This document shows, one piece after another, positions 20,528-33,104 of a stretch of 64,000 nt of DNA (its first letter is position 1; each line of letters starts with the position of its first letter). This stretch comes from Sesamum alatum. Taxonomy: Eukaryota > Streptophyta > Magnoliopsida > Lamiales > Pedaliaceae. The notes beneath the pieces were generated by a model. That model was given only the letters and a program-made list of their open reading frames with translations, was not told where the DNA came from and did no database searches. A program made the translations under genes and the position numbers. Location: contig JACGWO010000001.1 of NCBI GenBank assembly GCA_034509735.1, positions 34,475,966 through 34,539,965 on the forward strand. The letters are read 5' to 3'.

Positions 20528-23500
20528 ATGTCTAAGAATCCACCAAACACATCACTAAGAGGCTCATTAAAAGGGAACCAATTACACGAATTGATTGCGA
20601 AATCTTAAGATGGTCTTAGATTTCCAGAACCTTAACTCACATACCGGAATGAGGACGTTCCTCAGCCCTTGCCAGAGGGGTCGACAACTAAGGCAATGCT
20701 TGGCGTTCAAAAGTTGAAGGATGACCACCTGCAAGTAGGATATAATGATGTTGGCTCAAACTATGCTTCGTTTGCATCATGGCTATATGGTCTTGGACCA
20801 GCATGTGGGGTAAAATGCAACGAAGGCATGTTTGGAGCTAAGATGACGGAAGGGATGTCGGTACAAAGAACATGGAGTGATGATGCAATCCCTAGTGGAG
20901 AAGCTCAAAAGACCTCCATGTCAGTCTTGAAAAAGAGACGTACATTGACATGATCCTTCAGTCTCTTCCTCCCTCCTACGAACCATTAATTATCAACATG
21001 AATGAGCTTAGAAAAGATCTTCATAGGTTGGTAATTATGTTGGTCTAGTACGAAGCAACGATTGCAAAATCTGCGCCGTCGGTACTAGTAGGAGAGGCTT
21101 CAGCCTCCATAGCGAAAGGCAAGGGTGCCAGACGCTAAAAGAGGAAGAAGGGTAAGGTAACATCAACTATTGCAGCACTTCAAGTGTTGTTCCTTTACAA
21201 CACAAGGTGGAGGTAAAGGAAAGAGTAAAAGGTTCAAGCAGTCAAGTTCATAGATTCTAAGAACGTAAGCATTCACTGTCGTAAAGAGGGCCATTGAAAA
21301 AGGGAGTATCCTAAACCTCTCTCCAATGTAGGTAAAATTTGATATTGAGTATTGACATGATCACTTTTACTCTATTTGGTATTTGATACCATTCCTATCA
21401 CTAATCTGCGGGTGGTTTGCAGAAAGTGAATAAGGACTTAAAAGCCAAGAACAGTTCTAGGATTCAACAATGGCAAGGTCCATTGATGAAAAGGACTAGA
21501 GACTTGTTAGGCCCATAATCGTGATCATGTTAGGGTAATATAGGAATTACGTAACCTAGCATGATCAAAAGTATGTCTCTTTGTTGGACAAAGGTTTTAT
21601 TACATACATATTTGATCAAAGAAAATTATTGAATATTGATTCATGTTTGCTAGTAGTTACACGTAAATTCCTAGAACACCATCCCATAAAAGGTTTATGG
21701 ATACTCAAAATTCAAATTATCTAAAATGGATTAATCAAGACCAACTTACAGATTTGGCATCTACAACAGCTAGGACGTTTCTTCTTATTAAAAGATAAGT
21801 AAATTGGAAAGTTCGATGAATCTAGAAATAGATGATTCGAATCGACTAAATTTACAAGTCTTTTATGAAGAAGAAAGTCCGAAAGCTCTTTGTTGGACAA
21901 AGTGGGCTTGCCAAATAGTCTATTGGAAGGGAGCCAATAAGACAACTGTAGGTTACTAATACACAAGACCATAAGAGGGTTCAAAATTCTAAAGGTCCCA
22001 TAGGAGGTTTGGGAATTAGACTTAAGGAGGTGAACCATAAATGGTTGCAAAATTAAACCTGTTTCGATAGGATCGAAAAGGCCGTGTATTTAGTGGGAGC
22101 TCTTGAGCATCCAAGTTGAGAATGGAATTCTCAATGAAACATTTCCTATAAAGGCCAAGTATGACGGTCTCTGATAAAGGGAACGATCGAATCTCGTTGG
22201 ACGAAGATCGATCGAAGTTTCGCCCAATTACCTTAGCCCGTGTAGACGTAGACTCAAAATTGCCAACGTAAGGAACGTGGCACTTTGCCAAGAGTCACGC
22301 ACAAGGAGCCATGGTTTGGCAAGCCTATATCCCGACAAAGTCCTTGAGCATGTAGAAGGATCCTATATACGTCAAGGGACTAGTGGGAGACAAATTAGAC
22401 TCGGTGTCTAATTTGTACAAGTTTACGACAGAATAATACTAACGTTGCTTAGAATCGCATTTCTTAAATTGATCATATTCCAAGTCCCCTTAAGAACGAA
22501 CCCGAATGTCGTAAGAGGTACGAGTGATCGGGATATGTTCGGTCAAATTTGGATAGTAATCCAAATGACCTGCGGAACGTGATGTTGGACATCGTAGTAG
22601 GATTTATGGAGAGGAGCCATAGAATCCACTAGGAAATTCAAACAAGGTTTGAAACACCGCATAACTGGAATATTCGTTTTGACGAGCTCATACGGAGCAT
22701 GACTCGGTCTTAAACGACGTAGGTGATCAGTGGGAGTAGAAATGGTGTTCCAAGTGTTTAAGTGTGTAATGTCTTGATTCATGGATGAATTCAAAGCATT
22801 AGGAATCACTAAAACACAAACCGTAACTCACGAAAATTCTCCATGACATTTTAAGGGTTCCCACATACATATCATGAATTGAGCTTTTTCAAAGACTCAG
22901 TCATGGTAGACTGATGAGAAAAACTCATATATGTAGAGGGACAAGTTGTTCGAGACTCAGTCATAGTAAGACTGATGAGAAAACTTGGATACTATGCATA
23001 AAGCATCAAGCCATTCAAGACTTAGTCACGGTGGACTAATGAGAAGGCTTGGATGTTGAGTATCCCCTACATCTTAACCCTAGGCAAACATATGATATGT
23101 TTACTCGGTGCATAGGAACCGATGTTGAGAGTGCTTCTAGCATGGCTCAACATAAATCGGTAATGCACTGAGGGGTTGAAGACAGCAATCAAGAACGATC
23201 CTTAGTACCTGAATAAGGACTAAAGATGTGTTCATGATGCACCGTCTGTTGAGAGTTTCTGTGGAAGGCTAAAGCGATACTAGCTTCCAGAGCATAAGTG
23301 AAAACCAGTTAGTCTCAAAGGTATGCACAGTCAGGCCCAATGACGAGTGCATCGGATAGTGGTCATTGATGAAGACCGCATCCATAGGATGGATGTGGCG
23401 CTTAGCACGACCAAGCCATGTGTGCCTATATGGCAGGCAACTTGGCTATGGGAGTATTGGCACGAGATCTCATCACAAGATCCACGAAAATATTCTTAGA

Positions 23501-23655
23501 CAACCACCATCTCTAGGAGGCAATGGTGGATAGAGGTAACACGGTTAGACCGTATTACTTCGCAAGGAAATATAAGTGGACTCACAATACCTTAGTCGGT
23601 ATCGTAGATTACTCATACTCAGAGGATTCTGAACAAAGTGGGTAATTGACTTATT
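20528..23655 (+). pseudogene. element A gag-pol remnant (shared defective version)
   Basis: Starts ATG-TCT-AAG-AAT like related gag, then decays. Recognisable parts: gag (FGAKMTEGMSVQ, about 20840; YIDMILQSLPPSY, about 20941-20985), gag basic tail and knuckle remnant (about 21100-21310), protease region where GATACC (21385) is no longer followed by the Gly-Cys-Gly-Ala codons, integrase pieces (to about 22410), reverse transcriptase joined across a ~370-nt deletion (about 22630-22650), a YVDD region reading otherwise (about 22765), and RNase H pieces to 23650. A' and G carry the same lesions. Confidence 0.9.
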
Positions 23656-23670
23656 GGTCAAGTGGGAGAT
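23656..23670 (+). other. polypurine tract of A
   Basis: GGTCAAGTGGGAGAT directly abuts the 3' LTR, the usual site for plus-strand priming. The same tract precedes the 3' LTRs of B, C, F and G. Confidence 0.9.
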
Positions 23671-26091
23671 TGTTAGAATAGGTGACCAGAAAGTCAATGG
23701 TATTGGCTGTTCTGAGAACCATTCGTCAATCTGTGAACAAGTAATATTATGTTAATGAATGTAGTAAGGATTCATAGGCATGAGTTTGTTGTACTTACTG
23801 CTTGCATCGTTACGATGTCACAACAAACGCCCACAGACTCAAATAACATTTCAGAAAATTGGAACTACGCTTGGAGGTAGGTTCATGAAATCAGTTTCGC
23901 CGAATCAGTCTGAAATACTCCAAGTCAAAGGAATCTCGAGACAGGGCATCGAGAATCCATTTGAGACTTGCACTAAGCATCTGTTGTCGTGTTTCATCGA
24001 CGGGTGATGAGGATCGTCTAAGCAGTGTTAGTGGGTCGGCCTGATGGGGAGCGGCCGACTGAGGTGACTCGCGGGAATCGTCATATAGAAGCTACTCGGG
24101 CTTGGTCGGTATGACTCGTATTCCCGGTTCCGATAGTACGGGATTAGTCCTCGGACTTGAGGATCACGGCAGTCCCCTACATACTAAGGTTGTATCTTGG
24201 ATCTGGTGAAATTTGACCGATTATATTACATGGTCATCATAAGCCTCGTCCAGTGCAGTCGGAGTATGTAAGAACGGTGAATTCCAAGATAGGATCTGTC
24301 CCCTGTCAAAGGATATGACAGCAAGATCTCCTATGCGCTCGGAGATGGTTTAGACTCACAAAGTCTATGGCCATAGCACTTGATGTAGTGGGAAAGGATT
24401 TCCTACGTCGAGTTAAACCTATCTCGAGCATTATGCATAATTGCCTAGTCAACGATGGGAACCGACCCCTAGACTAAAGGCCGGGAGACAGGCGATAGTA
24501 GGACCGTACCCTTACGTATCGAGCGTCGGTAGGACCGCACCTGCGTATAACTCGGAGCCTAAATGTTCACACCGTAAATTCACCTAGTCTCTAGTGCCAT
24601 GGACCGTTGCTAGATGGCCACCCATGGTAACGGACTACTTTGGTTATGAAATAACAAAAAGTAGGTCCAAGTCTAGCTGAAAGGTGAACCTAAAGAGTCA
24701 CACCCGCTACACCAAATGAAAGGGAATTAATTTGGAATAAATTCCGGGAGAAGGTTTAATTTAATGGAATTAAATTATACTTCTTGGAGATTCAAGCTTC
24801 GATGAATTATTTGGAATAATCGGGCTTGAGTTCATAAATTAGATTTATGAATTTTACAAAGCATGGGCTTTCCTTTTAATTAGATTAAAAGGGTGAATTA
24901 ATTAATTAGTGGGCTTGGTATATTAAATAGGATTTAATATAAAGTCCATGGGACTATTTAATTTAGAATTAAATAATCCCATTCTATGGAATTAATTAAT
25001 GGGCTTGGTATTAAATAGGATTTAATATAAAGTCCATGGACTATTTAATTTGGAATTAAATAAAGTCCATTCCATTAATTAATTAATGGGCTTAGTATGT
25101 TAAATAGGATTTTAATATAAAGTCCATGGGACTATTTAATTTAGAATTAAATAATCCCATTCTATGGAATTAATTAATGGGCTTGGTATTAAATAGGATT
25201 TAATATAAAGTCCATGGACTATTTAATTTGGAATTAAATAAAATCCATTCCATTAATTAATTAATGGGCTTAGTATATTAAATAGGATTTTAATATAAAG
25301 TCCATGGGATCATTTAATTTAGAATTAAATAAAGCCCATTCCATAAAGCCCATCAAAATGGATGGACAAGATTTGATCTAGAGAATGATGAGATGAAGGG
25401 CCATGATTAATTTGACTTAATCAAAGCCTAATTTGACTAGGATTTGACTAGGTCAAAATCCTAGTCAAAGTGTGTCTCTTTGGAAGAGTTTGAGAAGCAA
25501 TAGGAATTCCATCTTCTATAAATACTTAAAAAACACACACTTACACCTAGTATTCTCTACAACTCTCATCTCTCAATTTCCTCTCAAAAATTCGTCCATG
25601 CCCTTTTCTTAATCTCCAAGAATTATACTTTGTTCTTCTTGATTTTATTCAAGTTAAGAACATAAGAGACATTGATTGCGTTAATTCATAGCGTGTATCG
25701 ATGTCTCTTCTCCCCAAATTATTTCTTGCTAGCACAAGGGTTGTTTGCTTTCCGGTGGAGCGAGTGAGATGATTTAGAGGGTCTCTTATTTGAGATCTTG
25801 GTGCAAAACGGGGAACAATGCGTGTAGCCGAAACGAAGACAAAACTACAACCGGGTAGGTTCTTTAATTTCGTTTTTTTCGATTTCAATTCTATGGCCTC
25901 CATGTTGTGTTTTATTGAACATGAGATACACCGAACGCCCGGGAGAATCAAGGGCACACCCCTTGATTCGTTTATGAATATTATGCTTAGTTTAAATTCT
26001 ATTTAATTATGCTTTGTAATTTTTATTACGCACTATTTCGCGCTTCCGCTATTCGCGTTAATCTCCCGGGACGATCCACCGATTTCTATCA
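23671..26091 (+). repeat. 3' LTR of element A
   Basis: 2421 bp, ending ...GATTTCTATCA, about 99% identical to the 5' LTR by eye. TATAAATA is at 25517-25524. Compared with the 5' copy it has an extra ATTTGACTAGG near 25440. The tandem array lies at about 24895-25345. Confidence 0.95.
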
Positions 26092-26096
26092 AGGAT
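26092..26096. repeat. target duplication AGGAT, right of A
   Basis: Exact match to 15656-15660. Confidence 0.95.
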
Positions 26097-27290
26097 TACG
26101 TGTGTTGGATTCATACGGATGATCATGAGACCTAGACCGAATGTGTGGTTTAGTTTCATGTTGGGCCTGTGTGCCTCTTTTACTGCTTTGTCCTTCTCTC
26201 TTTCTAGTTGCCTTGAAATAATAAGGCATTCTATCTCCCTCCTTACGTACTCCCCTCGGATTTTCGCTGGGGTTTCTATTTTTTAATATGTAATGAGAGT
26301 AGAATAAGAGTGCGGTTTTAATTTTTATGTAATTGATGGAGAAGAAGGAAGGTCCACATGGAGAGGCCAGCCTGGAGGTTACAAGGCATTTCCATGAAGT
26401 GAGGAAAGAGAAAAGAGATCAAGGCCTATCAGAATGATGATTGGGTTACTATTAATGTAATAGTATAGGACCAACCCTAGATTGACCATCGATCCACTGC
26501 GGGCTCAGTGGATCGCATAGGATTCGGGCTCGTGATCATCCAACGGGGGCGTGCTAGGCTTTAGTTTTGCATGTGGTTATTATGATGGATGAATGGCGTT
26601 TTTATTTATCATATAACTGCTATGGATGCATTTATTTATTACGCATTATGGATGAATGTGTAGATGTATTATGTTATGAGATCTCGGTCTTTACTACTCT
26701 CACATTTGTTGGACCAATGTCCAAATATTAGACCCTAGTCAAAATGGACATGAACTCTAGGAGTTTGTCCATGCCTTCCAATCCATGGCATAGTGAGGAA
26801 GCTGATTTAGGTCAATAGCGTGGTCTCACGAGTCGTGACACGTTATTGTACTTAAAAGAAGCTGCACTGTGTCATGAACGAAAAATAGACCACTATTACC
26901 TGTCTCACGAGTCGTGGGGGTAACAGTAGGTCTATGGCTCGGTCGATTGGGTCGGGTCTAACGCCATATTAGCATGATTCGCTTGGAGTTCTCGGGATCA
27001 TGTGAAAGGGTGAGGCAATAATCTTGGGAATCTCGTGGAACGAGGATGGTATGGTATACCTCCCACAGGATTTTTTTCATGCGATTCGTAAAAGCGGGGT
27101 ATGGAAAAGATCACTGTGGATCCCAAGCCCACAAGGAAAGGGTTTCCCAAAAATCACGTTTCAGAGTACCGTGTTTTCGTATAAATAGTGGGAGCATTAA
27201 ATGACTAAAGACCATACATTTAATTTTTTATCAAACCACTGTCTTTTATATTCTGCTGATCGCGAACTCTGTTTTAAATGTAGATTGAAA
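26097..27290 (+). mobile_element. 5' leader of element B, second part
   Basis: Resumes after element A. Left arm GGATGATCATGAGACC (26117-26132) and right arm GGGCTCGTGATCATCC (26526-26541) form the long-range stem with changed but largely matching bases. Hairpin CCACTG/CAGTGG lies about 26494-26511 and ACATTTGTTGGACCAATGT about 26702-26720. CACGAGTCGTG palindromes occur near 26827 and 26907. TATAAATAGTGGGAG is at about 27180, some 110 bp before gag. Confidence 0.85.
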
Positions 27291-28199
27291 ATGTCTAAGA
27301 ACCCACTTTCAACAATTCTTGAGACAAACAAATTCAATGGAACCAATTACAATGATTGGTTGCGTAATCTCAGGATAGTCCTGGATTATGAGAACCAAGG
27401 CTACGTCATGGACGAGCCTCTCCCTAGGACCTTACCGGAAGGATCCACGTCGGAAGAACGTGAGACGCTCGAGACTTGGCATAAGGATAACCGGAAGGTC
27501 CGTAGCGTCATACTTGCTTTTATGACGAATGAGATTCAGAAGCAGTATGAAAGGCTAGACGATGTCCCTTCCATCATGGCTCGCCTTAAGGATTGCTATG
27601 CAGTCCAGGAACAGCATACTAGGTATGTCGCGACCAAGGCGTTCTTTGGAATCAAAATGATAGAAGGATCCTCTGTACAAGAGCACGGGGTTAAAATGCT
27701 TACCCTGGTGGAAAAGCTCGAGGACCTAAAGGCAGGTCTCGATAATGAAACGTACATAGATGTGATCCTTCAGTCACTCCCACCCTCCTTTGACCAATTT
27801 ATTGTCAACTACAACATGAACGCACTTGAGAAGGGCATTCATGAGTTGATTAATATGTTGGTGCAATACGAGGCAACGACTAAGAAGTCCACGCCTTTGG
27901 TATTGTTTGGAGGTGCTTCAACTTCCAAAATGAAAGGCAAAGGCGCCGGACGTTGGAAAAGGAAGAAAGGGAAGGGAAAGGCCGTCAAAGCAGCTACGAA
28001 CACTAAGAGTGTTCCCATTGCCAAAGAGGGGAAAGGCAAAGGAAAGGCAAAGGTTGTCTCCAAGCAACAGTCGAAGACAGATGACATATGTATCAATTGT
28101 CGTGAGAAAGGGCATTGGAAGAGAGAGTGCCCCAAGCTCTTCTCTAACCAAGGTATATTTGTGATTGAGGTCAATATGATCACTAATTCTGCCTCTTGA
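27291..28199 (+). pseudogene. element B gag to protease boundary
   Basis: Gag polyprotein start, 302 residues to a TGA. It starts at the ATG of MSKNPLSTILETNKFNG rather than the in-frame ATG at 27201, because related elements share this start. The UBN2-like capsid region is about residues 1-200, a Lys-rich linker about 220-262, and the zinc knuckle CINCREKGHWKREC about 267-280. The TGA at 28197-28199 replaces the Trp that precedes the protease DTG motif in C. It could encode a Gag-only protein if expressed; the downstream frame has more stops, so the element is inactive on its own. Confidence 0.88.
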
Positions 28200-29615
28200 G
28201 TATTAGATACCGGCTGTGGAGCTCACATTTGCAATGATTTGCAGGTGCTGAAAAGAAGCAGAAAACTGGGTAGCGGGGAAATGATCCTGAAGCTTGGGAA
28301 TGGCAAGGCCATCTCGGCAGAAGCAGTAGGATCTACTACTCTAGTAATTAGTGATAGTATTAGCATAGAATTAGAGCAGGTTTATTTTGTACCTAGTATG
28401 ATTAAAAACATCATTTCCATTCCATTGTTAGACAATAGTGGTTATGAGTTTTTGATCAATAAAAATTGCTTTTATTTGATGAGGTGTGGAATTGCTCATC
28501 TACTTGGTACATTAAATAACGGGCTCTACATCTTGCAACAAACGAACTTCGTTCTTAACGCTCCACACAAACGTAAAATAGATAATAACGGGAACGCACG
28601 ACTGTGGCATGCTAGGCTAGGTCACATATCCCAAGATAGGATGAAAAGATTGGTAGACTCAAGGAACCTAGAGGTGGGAGACTTGAGTGAGCTACCAACT
28701 TGTGAGTCTTGTCTAAGAGGGAAAATGACCAAGAAGTCCTTTGTAGGACAAAGTAGGCTTGCCACAGGTCTGTTGGACTTGGTCCATACAGACGTTTGTG
28801 GACCACTAAGGACGCAGGCTAGAGGTTGGTTTTACTACTTCATAACCTTCACTGATGATCATTCACGGTATGGTTATGTTTACCTAATGAGGTACAAGTC
28901 TGAAGCTCTTGAGAGGTTTAAAGAATTCAGACTTGAAGTGCAGAACCAGACCAACTGCAAAATTAAAGTCCTACGGTCAGACCGAGGCAGTGAATACCTT
29001 AGTACCGAGTTCCTTAATTATCTAAAAGAAAATTGTATAATATCTGAATGGACCCCTCCCGGGACACCATAGTTGAATGGTGTCTCTGAAAGGAGGAATC
29101 GAACCCTGTTGGACATGGTTCGATCCATGATGAGTTTTACCAAATTGCCCTTATCCTTTTGGGGCTACGCATTGGAAACGGCGGCCAAGTTGCTAAATTT
29201 GGCGCCTACCAGTATATTGACCCAAATGCCATACGAGATATGGCACGACAAGCCTGCGTCCTACAACTACTTGAAAGTGTGGGGTAGCCCCGCATACGTC
29301 AAGAGGTTAGTGGGAGACAAGCTAGAATCCAGGTCTAGCTTATGCAGGTTCGTTGGATACCCTAAAGAAACTGCGGGTTATTACTTTTATGACCCCTTGA
29401 AACAAAAGGTGCTTGTTTCAAGGAATGCAGTATTCTTAGAGCAAGGCTTCCCAGAGAATGTCCAACCTGATGAGCTGATCCTTGAGAAATCAAGTGATGG
29501 AATCCAGCCATCAGAGGTAGCCGCGGAACCCTCACTTAGAGGATTCAGGATAGACACCCGAAGGGCTAACCAACCTCGAGAAGTCCAACATGCTAGGCAT
29601 CAAGGACAGTCGTAG
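28200..29615 (+). pseudogene. element B protease and integrase (two stops)
   Basis: Same frame as gag. Aspartic protease DTGCGAHICND follows directly (about 28206-28240). The pre-integrase zinc finger has HARLGH (about 28609) and CESC (about 28708). The integrase core begins HTDVCGPL with catalytic-type Asp, FTDDHSRYGYVYL, and SDRGSEYLS. A TAG at 29070-29072 replaces Gln in the PPGTPQLNG motif, and a TAG at 29613-29615 ends the integrase C-terminal region. The integrase inserts element cDNA; this copy is broken. Confidence 0.9.
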
Positions 29616-30726
29616 GAACAGCCAGCCCCGGTCCCTGAACCGCCGGCTCCGATACAGTCAGTGCCCACAGTCACCACTGACGTTCCTGTCCTCCAGGTCT
29701 GCTAGAGAGTCCAGACCTCCAGTGAGATATGGCTTTCTAAATACGATTGGTCTTTTGGATAACAATCCTAAGACATATGGAGAAGCGATGTCTGACATCG
29801 ACTTCAGGAAATGGCTTGAGGCCATGAAAACCGAAATGGACTCCATGAACGAGAACCAAGTCTGGAGACTTGTAGATCCACCGAAAGGTGTTAAGCCAGT
29901 AGGCTGTAAGTGGGTCTACAAGCGCAAACTTAGCGTTGATGGAGAAGTCACAACCTTCAAGGCTAGGCTTGTAGCTAAAGGATACACTCAACGACCTGGG
30001 GTCGATTTTGAGGATACCTACTCGCCTGTAGCCATGGCTAAGTCCATTCGGATCCTGCTTGCCATAGCAGCATGGTATGATTATGAGATATGGCAGATGG
30101 ACGTGAAAACGGCCTTCCTTAATGGTTTCGTTGAGGAAGTGATCTATATGGATCAGCCGGAGGGTTTCACAGTCACTGGAGAAGATCAGAAGGTCTGTCG
30201 TCTCCAAAAGTCCATCTATGGCCTCTAACAAGCATCCCGGAGGTGGAACATTCGCTTTGATGAAGTAATACGGGGATATGACTTCATCAAGAACGAATCC
30301 GACCCTTGTGTATACAAGAAGGTCCGTGGGAGCTCTATAGTGTTCCTAGTGCTTTATGTGGATGACATTCTGCTCATTGGGAATGACGTTAGAATGTTGG
30401 GAGACACAAAAGCATGGTTGTCAACCCAGTTTTCCACGAAGGACTTGGGCGAAGCCTCCTACATCCTAGGCATCCAGATCGTCAGGGACAGATCTAAAAG
30501 GATGTTAGGGCTCACCCAAAACTTGTATATGGAGAAAGTCCTAAAGAGATATCGAATGGACAACTCCAACCGAGGATTCCTTCCCATGAGGCATGGGATC
30601 AAGTTGTCCAAGAAACAGTCCCCGCAGACTGATGAGGAACTTGAAAGGATGAAAGTCATCCCCTATGCTTCTGCCGTAGGAAGCATCCAATATGCGGTCC
30701 ACTGCATCAGGCCTGACATTGCTTAG
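29616..30726 (+). pseudogene. element B reverse transcriptase (frameshifts and a stop)
   Basis: A 2-nt deletion near 29695 (CTCC-AGG where F has a CGT codon between) shifts the frame. Reverse transcriptase then reads [35 protein letters not shown] at 30226-30228 in the GLKQAS motif (Lys to stop), YVDDILLIGND with the active site at 30355-30366, and LGIQIVRDRSKRMLGL. A 1-nt deletion near 30724 (GCTTA-GCTTTAAGC) shifts the frame again. Catalytic residues are present but split between frames. Confidence 0.9.
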
Positions 30727-31340
30727 CTTTAAGCGTAACAAGCAGATATCAGTCCTGTGCAAGAGAGGCACATTGGAATGCTGTTAAGGGCATCCTTAAG
30801 TACCTAAGGAGGACTAAGGAAATGTTCTTAGTCTATGGCAATGGAGAACTAATTCTGGAAGGCTTTAGCGACGCTAGCTTCCAGTCTGATGACGATGATG
30901 CCAAGTCTCAATCGGGTTACGTATTCAAACTCAATGGAGGAGTAGTGGCTTGGAAAAGTTCCAAGCAAGCAACCATTGCTGACTCCACCACAGAGGCTGA
31001 ATACATAGCAGCTTCAGAAGCTGCCAAAGAACCGGTTTGGATGAGAAACTACATCCAAAAGTTGGGTGTGGTGCCTAGCATCGCCGAGCCCATTGTCATC
31101 TTCTGTGATAACAACGGAGCCATAGCACAAGCGAAGGAACCGAGATCTCATCACCGTTCCAAACACATTCTTAGACGCTACCATCTTCTAAGAGAAATGG
31201 TAGGAAGAGGTGACGTTCGGATGGACCGAGTCAACTTAGCAGACAACACAGCAGATCCGCTGACAAATCCTATGTCGCAGAACGCTCATACGCAACATCT
31301 TGAGAAGATGGGGATTAGGCATATGGGCGATTGGCTTTAA
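30727..31340 (+). pseudogene. element B RNase H domain
   Basis: Open from about 30822 to the natural stop TAA (31338-31340). Copia RNase H motifs are visible: DASFQSDDDDAKSQSGYVF, STTEAEYIAASEAAKE (catalytic-type Glu), FCDNNGAI, and HRSKHILRRYHLLRE. The polypurine tract starts at 31342. This is the best preserved domain of B. Confidence 0.9.
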
Positions 31341-31341
31341 A

Positions 31342-31356
31342 GGTCAAGTGGGAGAT
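31342..31356 (+). other. polypurine tract of B
   Basis: GGTCAAGTGGGAGAT immediately before the LTR start TGTTAGAATAGG at 31357. Confidence 0.9.
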
Positions 31357-31453
31357 TGTTAGAATAGGTGACCATGTAGCCAATCTTGGCGGGCAAAATG
31401 TAACCTATGTCTATATAATTTCAGTGTTTTGATAAACTATTAATGAATAAAGA
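31357..31453 (+). repeat. 3' LTR of B, truncated after 97 bp
   Basis: Matches the start of B's 5' LTR (12650 onward) with about two differences, then changes at about 31450-31453 into the interior of a C-type LTR. The bases AAGA fit either side, so the break is within this microhomology. Confidence 0.9.
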
Positions 31454-33090
31454 TGATTATCATAAGTCTTGTCCAGTGCAGTTGGAATGTGTAGCGAGGA
31501 CGGTGGATTCCAAGAAGAGGATCCGTCCCCTGTCAGTATGTGACAGAGGTATCTCCTATGCACTCGGAAACACGTTCATGCTGTTTGAAGCTGTGGCCAC
31601 AGTGGTTGGTCGAACAGGGAATAGTTTCCTGTGTCGACGCAATGAAGCATACGTGGTCTCGAGTATTAAGCATAGATGCCTAATCAAGGATGGGAACCGA
31701 CGCCCAATTCCATACCCTAGACTAAGGCCGGGAGACGGTAGACGGAAGGATCGTACCCGTACGGAATCGACGCCTAAATGTTCACGCCAATTCACCTAGT
31801 CTCTAGTGCCATGGACCGTTGCTAGACGGCCACCCATGGTAACGGGCCCTTGTGGGACACGGGCCCAAGTCTAGCTGAGGGTAAACCTAAAGGGTCACAC
31901 ACAAATCACCGAGGAGGTTGAGAGATCGACTTGGAGTCAATCTCGAAGGATAAAATAAGTAATTGAATTACTTAAGTGAAAGTCCATCGGATGGACCGGC
32001 CGATATTGTATCGGGATTCCGTTTAATCGGTAAATTGGATTTTCGATTAAATATGAAAAGTTGAGACGTTGAGACGTTGGATCTTTTAATTGGATTAAAA
32101 GATCAACAGGAATAATTTAAATGGACATTAAATTGGATTTAATTTTGGGTTCGTCGTAATTGGATTACGATAAAACCCGCTCCGTTAAATTATACCCAAG
32201 AGGAGAAATAATTCCTATTTTGGAGTAGGAAGAAGTTGGACTTCTTCCCTTAATTAAACATGACCGACATGCTCCCTTGGAGGAAGCAAAATCAGCCATG
32301 TTTCATGCTAGGTGGTATGTTGACTTATCTCTTTTGGAAAGAGACAAATCAACTCCAATCAAGCTCTTCCCTTTTGTTATGATTTGATCATACCATAAAT
32401 TTTGGTAGGCTTGATTGAAGAATTAATGGTGATTGATTGGAATGAATCTAGACATCATTGGATGAACCTAGACACATTCCAATAATCACATTAATTATGT
32501 ATATATATTAGAATATACCACACCAAGCATAAGTGATTCAATATTCATCTTTTTCTAGGAAAAAGAGAAGACAAAAATCCTTCTCCTCTCTCTCAAATTT
32601 CGTGCTCTCTCCCTCTCCCACACTTGTGTTCTTCACTTGATTTTGAATCAAGAAGAAGAACAAAGTTTAAGAGAACACTAATTCATAGTGTTTTTCTCTT
32701 AAACCGATTCCTTCTAAACCCGTTATTTTCTAGCAAGAAGAACGTGTGTTTCTTCCGGTGTGGTGTGGATCACCTTTGGAGAATCCATATGTTTGGATTT
32801 CGTGAGCATTCCGGAGAAGGAACAATGCAAGTAGCCGGGAGTATACGCTAAACAATCAAAGGTAACGGTTTATTACGCTTTGATTGATTTCATTTATATA
32901 TCTATGCCCTATGTGCTTAATTATATGTTTTAATATTTACACATCCTACATCGAACGTCCGGTTGAGCACCCAAGGGTACATCCCTTGGGATTCGCGTAT
33001 TTTGAATTTGATTTAAATTTACGCACAATTTCTCGCTTTCTCGCTTTCTCGCTTCCGCTCGCGCTCCCGGGCGGATCCGCTTGTCCTTCA
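31454..33090 (+). repeat. 5' LTR of element C, 5'-truncated
   Basis: The last ~1637 bp of a C-type LTR, corresponding to the part of the 3' LTR from about 39434. Ends TTGTCCTTCA. The U3 conserved block is at about 31775-31905. U3 palindromes include GATCTTTTAAT-TGG-ATTAAAAGATC (about 32081-32105). The U5 hairpin has CCCAAGGG and CCCTTGGG arms (about 32968-32990). The first ~595 bp were lost with the deletion at 31453. Confidence 0.92.
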
Positions 33091-33092
33091 AG

Positions 33093-33104
33093 TGGTATCA
33101 GAGC
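33093..33104 (+). other. primer-binding site of C
   Basis: TGGTATCAGAGC, two bases after the LTR end. Confidence 0.9.

Larger units (their letters stand above)
15661..26091 (+). mobile_element. element A: structurally complete, non-autonomous Copia LTR retrotransposon
   Basis: It has two LTRs (15661-18068, 23671-26091), a primer site, a polypurine tract and a perfect 5-bp target duplication (AGGAT), total 10431 bp. By eye the LTRs differ by about 22 substitutions plus an 11-bp and two 1-bp indels (about 0.9%), so insertion is recent. In contrast the gag-pol interior is heavily degraded: no frame over 110 codons matches the polyprotein, and it lacks the first half of reverse transcriptase. 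It was probably mobilised by proteins from a relative. Confidence 0.95.

Noticed and set aside
28197..28199. TGA between zinc knuckle and protease of B as programmed stop readthrough
   Set aside because: C has Trp at this codon, E also reads Trp, and B has other stops and frameshifts, so a mutation is simpler.
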